This document shows positions 1 through 8,100 of a stretch of 36,126 nucleotides of DNA, piece after piece. Location of the stretch: NCBI GenBank assembly GCA_003152165.1, contig PLZO01000174.1, positions 1-36,126 of the forward strand, in the 5' to 3' direction. Within the stretch, counting starts at the first letter, position 1. Each line of letters starts with the position of its first letter. Origin of the DNA: Chloroflexota bacterium (GTDB lineage: Bacteria; Chloroflexota; Limnocylindria; Limnocylindrales; CSP1-4). The translations under genes and the position numbers were made by a program. The notes under the pieces were generated by a model that did not search any database, was not told the origin of the DNA, and saw only the letters and a list, made by a program, of their open reading frames with translations.

Positions 1-41
1 TACAGCAGATCCGGGACGCGACCCGAGAGTGGTGAGTTGCG

Positions 42-885
42 ATGGAAGCAAGGAGACACAGGCGGGCCGGTCGTGCGTGGCGTGTCCCGCTGCGATCGCC
101 GGGGCGGCCGCCGGTCGGCCGTCGAGAGCATCGGGAGCGGTTCTGGGAACGGATCGCCCGGGGACAGTCGAGCGAGGATGCCGGCGTCGCCGCCGGTGTG
201 TCTGCCGCGGTCGGGACGCGCTGGTTCCGCGAGAGTGGCGGGGTGTCACACGGCATCTCGCCGCTATCCGCGCGCTACTTGTCCTTCGTCGAGCGTGAGG
301 AGATCGCGCTGTGCTTCGCCCGGTAGGTCTCGAGGTCCGCGAGATCGCCACGCGGCTGGGTCGGTTGCCGTCGACGATCTCGCGCGAGCTGCGCCGCACG
401 CCGCCACGCGTGGCGGCTACGCCGAGTACCGGGCCACGACCGCCCAGTGGCACGCTGATCGGCGAGCCAAACGACCGAAGGTCGCGAAACTCGCCACCCA
501 TGATGCGCTGCGAACCTATGTGCAGGATCGGCTTGCCGGCAGGATTTCGGCTTCGGACGGCACGGTCATGTCGGGACCTGAGGTGCGCTGGATCGGGCGC
601 CGGCCCGGGCGCCGGCAGGATCGACGCTGGGCCACGTCCTGGAGCCCGGAGCAGATCGCCAACCGACTCCGCGTCGACTACCCCGATGATGCGTCGATGC
701 GAATCTCGCACGAAGCCATCTACCAGGCCCTCTACGTCCAAGGCCGCGGCGCCCTGCGCCGTGAGTTGGTGGCGTGCCTGCGCACCGGCCGGGCGCTGCG
801 AGTTCCCCGTGCCCGCAGCCGGGGCCGCGGCAAGACGTTCGTGGCCCCTGAGATCCTGATCAGTCAGCGCCCGCCAGAGGTCGAG
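42..885 (+). pseudogene. IS30-family transposase remnant, two frameshifts, catalytic half missing
   Basis: Three reading frames join into the N-terminal half of an actinobacterial-type IS30 transposase. The first, 42-323, contains RERFWERIARGQSSEDAGV and ends in LSFVEREEIALCFAR. The second, about 320-395, reads VREIATRLGRLPSTISRELR, the IS30 helix-turn-helix. The third, about 398-885, contains GGYAEYRATTAQWHADRRA, WSPEQIANRLR and SHEAIYQALYVQGRGALRR. Frame changes near 320 and 398 break the gene. Homology stops near 885, just before the expected GHWEGDLI block, so the DDE catalytic domain is absent. No terminal inverted repeats are visible and nothing suggests the element could move. I infer an old insertion that was truncated and then eroded. 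The frame boundaries are approximate to within a few codons. Confidence 0.85.
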
Positions 886-969
886 CGGGTCGCGGTGGTC
901 ATCGGCGGTAGTGGGACGCTGGCCGGTGCAACCTGCGAGGGCTTAGCTTGTGCTGGAACCCTAATCGCG

Positions 970-992
970 GTACCTCGTCGAGGAAATGGTAC
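970..992 (+). promoter_or_regulatory. Nested inverted repeats upstream of the first hydrolase gene
   Basis: The gap from 886 to 1030 holds no gene. It contains CCTCGTCGAGG (973-983), an 11-base palindrome, inside a second repeat GTACC (970-974) / GGTAC (988-992). The start codon follows at 1031. This could be an operator or part of the leader. It does not resemble the FadR-type site found elsewhere in the window, and no clear -35/-10 pair stands out. Confidence 0.25.
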
Positions 993-1030
993 GGTGTCCG
1001 CGAAGGCTGAACTTGGATCTCGGAGGAATC

Positions 1031-2377
1031 GTGTCGACGGATCGCGCCGATCGTTTGCCCTCGGCGTGGACGGTCCACACGTTCTACGCGGACGTAACGA
1101 TCCCTATCGGGCACCCGTGCATGGGCGGCGGGATCGCGCCGGCCAGGATCGTGGTCGACCCACTCGAAGCCATCGGGTTCGTGCTCGCCGGGGGTACGCT
1201 GACGAAGCCGGTCGTCCTCGTCTCGGTCGACTGGTGCGAGATCCGGAACGAGTCGTACGACGCGTGGCGAGCCGAGCTGGCGGCCGCGGCCGGTACCGAC
1301 CCCGAGCGCGTTCTGGTCACGACGATCCATCAGCACGACGCACCCGTCATCGATATCGAGGCCCAGCGCTTGCTCGAGGCGCGGAACGCAACCGGCGCCG
1401 TCTGCGACATCGCATTCGCACAAGCCTCCGTCGGCTCGGTGGCGAGGGCTCTCGCGATGGCGCTCGAGCGCCCCGGACGACGGATAACGCACGTGGGCAC
1501 CGGAAAGGCGATGGTCGACCGTGTGGCGTCGAACCGTCGGTTCGTCCTTGCGGACGGATCCATCTCCTACCACCGCACGAGTGCGTCGCAGGATCCGGAG
1601 GCCCACGCTGCGCCCGAGGGCATGATCGATCCCTGGCTGCGGACCCTCAGCCTCTGGGAGGAAGACCAGCCGCTCCTTGCGTTGAGCTCGTATGCCGTCC
1701 ACCCGATGAGCTACTACGGCGCGGGCGAGGTTTCGGCGGACTTCATCGGCATCGCCCGGCGGGCGCGGCGGCAAGCTCTGCCCGAGATCGTCCAGATCTA
1801 CGCCTCGGGCTGCAGCGGGAATGTGACCGCGGGCAAGTACAACGACGGCGCGCGGCCCAACCGTCCCGTGCTTGCCGCCAGGATCGAAACCGCGATGGCC
1901 GCGGCCTGGGCGCAGACCCAGCGCCAGCCGCTCGAGACCGCGTCCTTCCGTTCCATTCCGCTCCGATTCGAACCGCGGACGGGCGCGGGGTACACGTCCG
2001 ACGACCTCGAATCGCGGATCGCGAACGACGCGGACCCGATCGATCAGTGCCTGGCGGCCCTAGCGTTGAGCTGGCAGGAACGAACGCGAGCCGGCCGGCC
2101 GATCGACTTGCCGGTCCTCGAGCTTGGGCCAGCCGTCCTCGTGCTCCTGCCCGGCGAGGCCTACGTTGAGTACCAGCTGCTCGCTCAGCGCCTTCGGCCC
2201 GATGCCTTCGTCATTGCCCTCGGCTACGGCGAATCTGCCACCGGCTACATTCCCACGGCGCGGCAGATCGCGGACGGCGACGAGAACCTGGGCGCCTGGT
2301 ATTGGGTGTCCGAGAGGGCCGAGAAGGTCCTCAGCGATGGCCTGCGCGAGGCGCTCGCCAGCAACGAACGCCGGTAG
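1031..2377 (+). CDS. Neutral-ceramidase-like hydrolase (paralogue 1)
   Basis: This 448-residue protein follows the neutral/alkaline ceramidase N-terminal domain (PF04734 type), a zinc amidohydrolase fold. Its metal-ligand motifs are H100-Q-H102 in TIHQHDAPV, H224 in SSYAVHPMSYYG followed by SADFIG, the turn YASGCSGNV and the late block GYGESATGYIPT. In classical neutral ceramidases the first motif is GTHTHSGP, so this copy has a changed active-site loop. The GTG start at 1031 is chosen because GGAGGA lies at 1022-1027; an earlier in-frame start at 986 has no such site. There is no signal peptide, so it should be cytoplasmic. It precedes nagA by 8 bases. Bacterial proteins of this family often sit in sugar loci, and I infer an N- or O-deacylase of a sugar rather than true ceramidase. 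The substrate is unknown. Confidence 0.8.
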   Translation: MSTDRADRLPSAWTVHTFYADVTIPIGHPCMGGGIAPARIVVDPLEAIGFVLAGGTLTKPVVLVSVDWCEIRNESYDAWRAELAAAAGTDPERVLVTTIHQHDAPVIDIEAQRLLEARNATGAVCDIAFAQASVGSVARALAMALERPGRRITHVGTGKAMVDRVASNRRFVLADGSISYHRTSASQDPEAHAAPEGMIDPWLRTLSLWEEDQPLLALSSYAVHPMSYYGAGEVSADFIGIARRARRQALPEIVQIYASGCSGNVTAGKYNDGARPNRPVLAARIETAMAAAWAQTQRQPLETASFRSIPLRFEPRTGAGYTSDDLESRIANDADPIDQCLAALALSWQERTRAGRPIDLPVLELGPAVLVLLPGEAYVEYQLLAQRLRPDAFVIALGYGESATGYIPTARQIADGDENLGAWYWVSERAEKVLSDGLREALASNERR

Positions 2378-2385
2378 GCGCGGAG

Positions 2386-3573
2386 GTGTCAGGGCGCCTT
2401 GGCGGACTCGACCTCGAGGGTCGTCTCGTCGAGGACGGCGGGGCGGTCCGCATCGTCGTCCGCGATGGTGTCGTGGCCGAGCTCGAGAGACTGGATCGGG
2501 ACCCGAACACAGACGCCTGGATCGCGCCGGGTTGGCTGGATCTCCAGGTCAATGGCTTCGGGGGCCACGACCCGAATGCAGCCGACGCAGGAGCGCAGGA
2601 CGTCGTGGACATGGTCCGAGGCCTGTGGCAGTGGGGGACTGCGGCCGTCTGCCCCACGATCTGCACCCAGTCACAGGAGCGGATGCTGAGCTCGCTCCGG
2701 GCCGTCGCCGATGCCTGCGACGCCGACCCAATGGTGGCTGCCTCGGTCGTTGGAATCCACGTCGAAGGTCCCCATATCGCGCGTGAGGACGGGCCGCGTG
2801 GGGCACACCCACTCGAGCATGTCCGCCCGCCCGACATCGCCGAGTACCGCCGCTGGCAGGAGGCCGCGCGCGGACGCATTCGGATCATCACGGTGGCGCC
2901 GGAGTACCGGGAGTCGGTCGCCTATGTCCGCGCGATAGTCGCCGACGGCGTGGTCGCGTCGCTCGGCCACACGCGCGCGGATGGAGATCAGATTCGGGCG
3001 GCGGTCGATGCCGGAGCGCAGTGCTCCACGCATCTCGGCAACGGGGCCCACGCGCTGATCCCGCGACACCCGAACTACATCTGGGACCAGCTCGCGGAGG
3101 ATCGGCTCTCCGCCGGCTTCATCTTCGATGGCCACCACCTGCCGCCGGCCGTGATGCGGACCGTGGTCCGGGCCAAGGGCGTGGAGCGGACCATCCTGGT
3201 GTCCGATGCCCTCGCCCTCGCGGGCCTGCCGCCCGGCGTCTATGCCTCGGCCGTGGGCGGGAACGTCGAATTGCTGCCCTCCGGCCGCGTCGTCCTGAGC
3301 GGGACCCCGTACCTCGCCGGCTCCTCGGCGACGCTTGGCGTGTGCCTCGGCAACGCGGTCCGGCATGCCGGCGTGACGATCCGGGAGGCGGTCCGGATGG
3401 TGACTGCGAACCCGTCACGTCTTCTTGGCCTGGACGTGGCGCGTGGTCACGAGTCTGTGCGCATCGGGGTGAACGCGAATCTGACGATGTTTCGCCAGGC
3501 ATCCGTCTCGAGCGATCCGACCGTCGTCGCCACGATCGTCGCCGGGCAGCTCGCCGGGAGCGCGGCCGACTGA
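2386..3573 (+). CDS. nagA: N-acetylglucosamine-6-phosphate deacetylase
   Basis: The 395-residue protein matches NagA, which hydrolyses GlcNAc-6-phosphate to glucosamine-6-phosphate and acetate in the cytoplasm. Visible motifs in order are PGWLDLQVNGFGG (Q-x-N instead of H-x-H, as in one-metal NagA enzymes), GIHVEGPHI (metal Glu), LGHTRADG (metal His), STHLGNGAHAL (metal His) and LVSDALALAGLPPG (catalytic Asp). The C-terminal IREAVRMVTANPSRLLGL is the usual amidohydrolase tail. The start is uncertain: GTG 2386 fits the family length, but GGAG touches it directly, so initiation may depend on coupling to the upstream hydrolase 8 bases away. It pairs with the NagB-like gene on the other strand. 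Confidence 0.92.
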   Translation: MSGRLGGLDLEGRLVEDGGAVRIVVRDGVVAELERLDRDPNTDAWIAPGWLDLQVNGFGGHDPNAADAGAQDVVDMVRGLWQWGTAAVCPTICTQSQERMLSSLRAVADACDADPMVAASVVGIHVEGPHIAREDGPRGAHPLEHVRPPDIAEYRRWQEAARGRIRIITVAPEYRESVAYVRAIVADGVVASLGHTRADGDQIRAAVDAGAQCSTHLGNGAHALIPRHPNYIWDQLAEDRLSAGFIFDGHHLPPAVMRTVVRAKGVERTILVSDALALAGLPPGVYASAVGGNVELLPSGRVVLSGTPYLAGSSATLGVCLGNAVRHAGVTIREAVRMVTANPSRLLGLDVARGHESVRIGVNANLTMFRQASVSSDPTVVATIVAGQLAGSAAD

Positions 3574-3595
3574 TGACCCCGACCGCGCGCCGAAC

Positions 3596-4594
3596 GTGAG
3601 CGCGCGGGGGATCGACCCCGGCTCTCTCTCCGGGGTCCCGGGCGAAACCGACCCGCCGACCCGGCGATCCGGCGTGCGCGGCCTTGCCGCCGCCGCCCGA
3701 TCAGGATCGTCGGACGTGATCCTCCTGGCGGCCGTCACGCTGTGGGCGCTCAATTACTCGGTCATGAAGTACGGCATCAGCCAGATCCATCCCCTGGCGC
3801 TGCCCGTCATTCGCTTCGGGACCGCCGGCCTCATCCTGCTGGTCGTCCTGCGCATCCACGAGGGATCGATCGATGTCCGGCGGGGCGATCTCCCGCGGCT
3901 GGCAATCGCCGGCTTCTTCGGCGTCACGCTGAGCCAGATCTCGTTCGTGTTCGCCCTGACCTACACGACCGCGTCGGACAACGCGCTGCTGGGCGCAACG
4001 GCGCCGATCGTAACCGTGGTGATCGCCACGATCATCGGGCTCGAACGGTCAGGGCGCCGGCACTGGGTCGCTGTCCTGATCGGACTTATCGGGGTCGTCC
4101 TGATCGTGGTCGGCGGGCCGGCTATGGGACTCTTCCAGTCCGGACTCCTGGGCGATGCCCTCGCGTTCGGCAACGTCCTCGCGTCATCGATCTCGGCGAT
4201 CCTGATCGTGCCGCTCCTCGTCCGCTACAGCGTCTACCGAATCCTGACCTACGAGATGTTGATCGGGACGGTAATCCTCATGCCACTCGCCCTGCCCTCG
4301 ATCGTGGCCCAGGATTTTGCGCACGTGACGCTTGGTGGCTGGACGGCGCTGGGCTACACGATCCTGCTCACCGGCCTCGTCACCAACCTCCTGTATTTCA
4401 CGGCGGTCGGGCGCATCGGCGCATCGCGGGCGGCGGTCTACCAGTACGTGCAGGCGTTCCTTGGGGTCCTGTTCGCGGTCGTCCTACTAGGCGAGGAAGT
4501 CACGCCGGTGCAGCTTGCCGGCGGCGCGATCGTCGTTGGCGGCGTCATCCTCAGCAGATCATCACGTGGGGCGACAGGGCGTCGCGCGGGCTGA
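3596..4594 (+). CDS. EamA/DMT-family transporter
   Basis: The 332-residue integral membrane protein has about ten hydrophobic segments arranged as two EamA repeats, roughly residues 40-165 and 180-325. The first helix reads ILLAAVTLWALNYSVMKYG, typical of the drug/metabolite transporter superfamily. Members export or import small metabolites, and the sequence does not show the substrate. It lies 22 bases after nagA, probably in the same transcript, so efflux or uptake of an amino-sugar-related metabolite is possible. The GTG at 3596 has no clear ribosome-binding site. In-frame GTG codons at 3674 and 3716 would shorten the soluble N-terminus without losing the first helix. It converges with the ABC permease gene, with a 39-base gap. 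Confidence 0.85.
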   Translation: MSARGIDPGSLSGVPGETDPPTRRSGVRGLAAAARSGSSDVILLAAVTLWALNYSVMKYGISQIHPLALPVIRFGTAGLILLVVLRIHEGSIDVRRGDLPRLAIAGFFGVTLSQISFVFALTYTTASDNALLGATAPIVTVVIATIIGLERSGRRHWVAVLIGLIGVVLIVVGGPAMGLFQSGLLGDALAFGNVLASSISAILIVPLLVRYSVYRILTYEMLIGTVILMPLALPSIVAQDFAHVTLGGWTALGYTILLTGLVTNLLYFTAVGRIGASRAAVYQYVQAFLGVLFAVVLLGEEVTPVQLAGGAIVVGGVILSRSSRGATGRRAG

Positions 4595-4633
4595 CAGGCC
4601 TCGCTCCCGGACGTGTCCGTTCTGCCGGAGTGC

Positions 4634-5467
4634 CTATCTGAAGCCGGTCAGGGTCACGCCTTCGATGATCCGTCGACGCAGGATGAGGAAGGCGATCACC
4701 GTGGGCGCCATCGCCACGACCGCTCCCGCGCTGAGGACGGCGTAGTTGACCGAGACACTGCTGTTGAACTGGGCCAGGCCCAGCTGGACCGGAAAGAGAT
4801 TCTGGTCGTTCAGCACCAGGAGCGGCCAGATGAACGCGGTCCACGATTGGAGATAGGCGAAGATGGCGAGCGCGCTGATCGCCGGTGCGAGCAAGCGCGA
4901 CACGAGCCGGATCATGATTCCGGTCTCGGACAGCCCGTCGATCCGGGCCGCATCCAGCAGCTCATCTGGCACGCTGGCGATCACGTTCTGGCGCATGAAG
5001 AAGATCCCGTAGCTGAGGATCACGTAGGGCAGGATCAGGCCGGGCAGCGTGTTGATCAGCGACAGGACCTGGACCTCCAGGAAGACCGGGAGCATGTAGA
5101 TCTCGAAGGGCACGATCGCCGTCGCGAGGATCAGGATGAACAGGAAGTTGTTGCCCGGGAATTTGAACTTGGCCAGGATGTAGCCGCCCACCAGCGAGGT
5201 GAGCAGGATGAACAGGGTCGAGATCGTCGCGAAGATCAGGCTGTTGAGCAGCCACGTCCCGAACGGCGCGGCGGCGAAGGCATTGGCGTAGTTGTCCAGC
5301 GTCCAGTGTTGTGGCAGGAGCTGGGGCGGCGACTCGAGCAGCTCGGGCGCGGGCCGCAGGGACGTGCTGATCAGCCAGAACAGCGGGAAGACCATCACGA
5401 GCCCGAGGGCGACCAGGGCGACCTGGATCACGAGCCGGATGATGCTGAATCGCCTTCGATGGATCAT
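4634..5467 (-). CDS. Carbohydrate ABC transporter permease, MalG type
   Basis: The 277-residue inner-membrane permease has six predicted helices. The cytoplasmic coupling loop DAARIDGLSETGIMIRLV is the EAA motif that docks on the ATPase, followed by LAIFAYLQSWTAFIWPLLVL. The N-terminal RLVIQVALVALGLVMVFPL and the C-terminal ILRRRIIEGVTLTGF are characteristic of the MalG/UgpE/LacG group. It starts at ATG 5467 with GAGG about five bases upstream, 12 bases after the stop of the MalF-type permease. It is the last gene of the gntR-binding protein-permease unit. No ATPase is encoded here, so a shared MsmX/UgpC-like ATPase elsewhere in the genome is expected. Confidence 0.92.
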   Translation of the reverse strand: MIHRRRFSIIRLVIQVALVALGLVMVFPLFWLISTSLRPAPELLESPPQLLPQHWTLDNYANAFAAAPFGTWLLNSLIFATISTLFILLTSLVGGYILAKFKFPGNNFLFILILATAIVPFEIYMLPVFLEVQVLSLINTLPGLILPYVILSYGIFFMRQNVIASVPDELLDAARIDGLSETGIMIRLVSRLLAPAISALAIFAYLQSWTAFIWPLLVLNDQNLFPVQLGLAQFNSSVSVNYAVLSAGAVVAMAPTVIAFLILRRRIIEGVTLTGFR

Positions 5468-5479
5468 CTCGACCTCGAC

Positions 5480-6463
5480 CTAGTCCGTCGGCCGGTTGAA
5501 CAACCGGAACTGGATGAGCATCAGGACGATGACGACAAGGAACAGGTAGACGGCTTCGGCCGCGGCATAGCCGAAGTTGAAGTAGCGGAAGCCGTTCTGG
5601 AAGATGTCGTAGACGAGCACCGGGACGAGGTAGCCGGGCGCCCCCTGGACGTCGGATGCCAGCACGAAAACCTGGGTGAAGACGTTGTACGCCTGGATCG
5701 TCGTGATGACCGTGACGAACAGCAGGATCGGGACCATCAGGGGGAAGGTGATGTGCCGGAACTGTCGCCAGGTGCTCGCTCCATCGACCGCCGCGGCCTC
5801 GTAGTAGAGCCGCGGGATCGAGCGCATCCCAACGAGCAGGATGATCATGTTGTAGCCCACCTGGGCCCAGACCGAGATCATGATCACCGACACGATGGCC
5901 AGCGTCGGATCGGTCGTCCAGGCCTGGTTCGGGATTCCGAAGAGACCGAAAATGGCGTTCAGAACGCCGTGCTGGTAGTCAAGGATGGACCGCCAGCCGA
6001 GCGTCGCGGGAACGAGCGGCGTGACGACCGGCAGGAAGAACAGGATCTCGATCAGGCCGCCGATCTTGCCGCCGCCATAGGCCACGACGGCAGCCACGAA
6101 GAAGGCCAAGCCGATCGACAGGATGGTCGTTCCGAGGGCGATGATCGTCGTATTGAGAAAGGCAGTCTGGAAGTTGGGGTCGCTCAGCAGGTTGATGAAG
6201 TTGTCCAGGCCCACGAAGGTGTGGTCGGGATTCACGAGCGACCAGTTGAAGAACCCCAGGATGACCGTGTAGACGATCGGGAAGATCCGCAGGAACGCAA
6301 ACAGCGCCACGATCGGCGCAAGGAAGCCGTAGGCGAACAGGTATGCCCGCCGGCGTTGGGGTGGCACGGACGGCAGCGCGGACCGAACCCGGTGGAGTCC
6401 CCGCCCGATCGTCCCTGACGCCATCATCGGCTCAGGCCCCGATTCCGGCGCGTCCCGTCCCAC
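5480..6463 (-). CDS. Sugar ABC transporter permease, MalF/UgpA type
   Basis: This 327-residue permease has a hydrophilic N-terminus and then helices starting at AYLFAYGFLAPIVALFAFL. Its EAA loop is YYEAAAVDGASTWRQFRHI followed by TFPLMVPILLF. It is the partner of the MalG-type permease downstream and forms the membrane channel for the sugar delivered by the binding lipoprotein. The start is ambiguous. GTG 6463 is the longest form; ATG codons at 6427 and 6424 would remove 12-13 charged residues, and neither has a strong ribosome-binding site. A perfect 16-base-pair hairpin separates it from the upstream binding-protein gene, which would let the binding protein be made in excess. Confidence 0.92.
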   Translation of the reverse strand: MGRDAPESGPEPMMASGTIGRGLHRVRSALPSVPPQRRRAYLFAYGFLAPIVALFAFLRIFPIVYTVILGFFNWSLVNPDHTFVGLDNFINLLSDPNFQTAFLNTTIIALGTTILSIGLAFFVAAVVAYGGGKIGGLIEILFFLPVVTPLVPATLGWRSILDYQHGVLNAIFGLFGIPNQAWTTDPTLAIVSVIMISVWAQVGYNMIILLVGMRSIPRLYYEAAAVDGASTWRQFRHITFPLMVPILLFVTVITTIQAYNVFTQVFVLASDVQGAPGYLVPVLVYDIFQNGFRYFNFGYAAAEAVYLFLVVIVLMLIQFRLFNRPTD

Positions 6464-6527
6464 GGAGGGGTCGGGCAGCCAGGACGGACGTGTGACTGGG
6501 TCTCAACGGTCTCACACCTTCGAATTC

Positions 6528-6566
6528 CTGGGCCTCCACGAGGAGTGTGCCCTCGTGGAGGCCCAG
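6528..6566 (-). terminator. Strong intercistronic hairpin (attenuator or mRNA-stabilising)
   Basis: CTGGGCCTCCACGAGG (6528-6543) is repeated as an exact inverted copy at 6551-6566 with a 7-base loop, giving a perfect 16-base-pair stem. It lies in the 147-base gap between the binding-protein stop and the first permease start. No T-tract follows on the minus strand, so it is more likely a partial terminator or a 3' stabiliser of the binding-protein message than a complete stop. Confidence 0.7.
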
Positions 6567-6610
6567 AAGTTGCCTGAAACAGCGGCGGCTAGGAGCCGAC
6601 GGGACCTAGC

Positions 6611-8023
6611 TCACTGCCCGAAGTCGTTGTGGGCCTTCAGGATGGTGTTCGTCTCATCGGCGAACTGCTGCAACCGCTGCAGGGCGCCCGTCGGATTATC
6701 GACCAGGGACTTGTCGGTGTAGGTCGCGACGAGATGGGTGGCCAGCTTGGTCTCGATCTCGTCCCATTCCGGCAGCAGGTAGTCGGTCTGGTAGCCGGCC
6801 TGGTAGTTGGGATCCTTGACGAGCATCGCGCCCCAGGCCGGTTGCTGGGCCATCAGGGCGGAGTAGTCGAGGTCGATCCGGGCGGGGACCCAACCCGAGA
6901 TCGTTGCGATGGACTGCTGCTGAGGCAGGTCCATCAGGAACCTGATGAAGTCCCAGGCGGTCTGCTGGTGCGGCGAGGAGGCCGCGACGTCGAAGGACTC
7001 CGTGCTGTGGAGCGTCGTCGTCGGCAGTTGGACCGCGCCATAGTTGAGCGTTGGGGCATTCGCCGCAATGTCGCCGATCACATTCGACTCGCGCATGAAC
7101 ATCGCGGTCAATCCCTGCTCGAACGCCTTCGTGTCGGAGCCGATCTTGGTGTCGTCGACAAGCGGTTGCTTGTTGATCATGTTGACGTACATCTCGAGGA
7201 CCTTGACGCCGCTGTCATTGGCGTAGCTCGCGCTGAACTTGCCGGCGCTGTTCTGGGCCAGCAGTCCGATCGGCGCCTGAGGCGTGCCGTACTGCATGAG
7301 CCACAACCAGAACTTTTCGGCCACGCCGCTGCCCTGGCCGCTGAGCCGAAGGCTCAGGCCTGAACGACTGACTGCGCCGCTGGCGTCGTACTTCGTGAGC
7401 AGAGGTGCGGCGGCCATGATCTGCGCCATCGTGGTGGGCGGCTGGACACCGGCCGCGCTCAGGTAGTCCTTGTTGTAGTAGAGGGCGACCGCGCTGACGA
7501 ATTCCGGTACGCCCCAGACCTGGCCCTTATAGGTCACGTGCGCCTGGACGAACTTGTCGAACACGCCACTCGTGACAAACGTCTGCATCCACGGCGGAAC
7601 GGGAGCGAGCAGGCTCTGGTCGACGAATGGCGTAAGGAACGCCAGGCTGTGCTCGACGATGTCCGTCGAGGTCTTGGTCGGCAGGGCGATCGTGAGCTTC
7701 GTTTCGTAGCTCCGCAGGTCGGTGCTCGAAACGGTGATCGTGACGTTCGGGTGCAACGCGTGGTACGCGTCCGCGGCCTTCTTGTAGACCGGGTCCATCT
7801 CGGAATAGCCGCTCGACAACGTGAGCGCAACCGTGCCGGACTCAGGACCTGGACCGGTATCTCCGGCGCCCGGCGACGAGGATCCGCCGGCCGCGCCGCT
7901 CGATGATGGCGCCGTTGAGGCGGCCGGCGGCGGTGTCGGCGGTGTCGGCGTTGCCGAGGACCCGCAGGCACCAACCAGGAAGCTCACGGCGACGAGGGTC
8001 ACCAGCCGTTTGGAATAGAGCAT
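6611..8023 (-). CDS. Extracellular sugar-binding lipoprotein of an ABC transporter
   Basis: The 470-residue protein begins MLYSKRLVTLVAVSFLVGAC, a signal peptide with a lipobox ending at C20. A Ser/Pro/Ala/Gly-rich linker follows to about residue 62, then a family 1 solute-binding domain (VALTLSSGYSEMDPVYKKAA and later GVPEFVSAVALYYNKDYL). It should be anchored outside the membrane and deliver a sugar to the two permeases downstream. The upstream leader is purine-rich on the sense strand (GGTAGAGAG just before ATG) and made of 8-base repeats. The gene lies 77 bases after the GntR gene. Family knowledge supports carbohydrate or glycan ligands, but the exact ligand is not readable. Confidence 0.92.
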   Translation of the reverse strand: MLYSKRLVTLVAVSFLVGACGSSATPTPPTPPPAASTAPSSSGAAGGSSSPGAGDTGPGPESGTVALTLSSGYSEMDPVYKKAADAYHALHPNVTITVSSTDLRSYETKLTIALPTKTSTDIVEHSLAFLTPFVDQSLLAPVPPWMQTFVTSGVFDKFVQAHVTYKGQVWGVPEFVSAVALYYNKDYLSAAGVQPPTTMAQIMAAAPLLTKYDASGAVSRSGLSLRLSGQGSGVAEKFWLWLMQYGTPQAPIGLLAQNSAGKFSASYANDSGVKVLEMYVNMINKQPLVDDTKIGSDTKAFEQGLTAMFMRESNVIGDIAANAPTLNYGAVQLPTTTLHSTESFDVAASSPHQQTAWDFIRFLMDLPQQQSIATISGWVPARIDLDYSALMAQQPAWGAMLVKDPNYQAGYQTDYLLPEWDEIETKLATHLVATYTDKSLVDNPTGALQRLQQFADETNTILKAHNDFGQ

Positions 8024-8024
8024 C

Positions 8025-8056
8025 TCTCTACCTCTCTACCTGTCTACGTCTCTGTT
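8025..8056 (-). repeat. Four imperfect 8-base tandem repeats over the binding-protein ribosome-binding site
   Basis: Plus-strand units are TCTCTACC, TCTCTACC, TGTCTACG and TCTCTGTT. On the sense strand they give GGTAGAGAGGTAGAGAG immediately before ATG 8023, so two overlapping Shine-Dalgarno-like purine stretches sit in the repeats. A change in copy number would move or multiply ribosome-binding sites. Confidence 0.7.
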
Positions 8057-8100
8057 CCGCTATTTCAACCACCCCCGAAACGATCCGCATCCTCCATAGG

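Noticed and set aside
37-2169. 710-residue plus-strand frame
   Set aside because: Only its part up to about 885 is IS30-like; the rest is the wrong frame of the ceramidase-like gene.
4613-6418. 601-residue open frame on the plus strand opposite the permeases
   Set aside because: It is highly charged and rich in Asp, Arg, Gln and His without any domain, and it is antisense to two clear ABC permeases. This is a GC-rich shadow frame.
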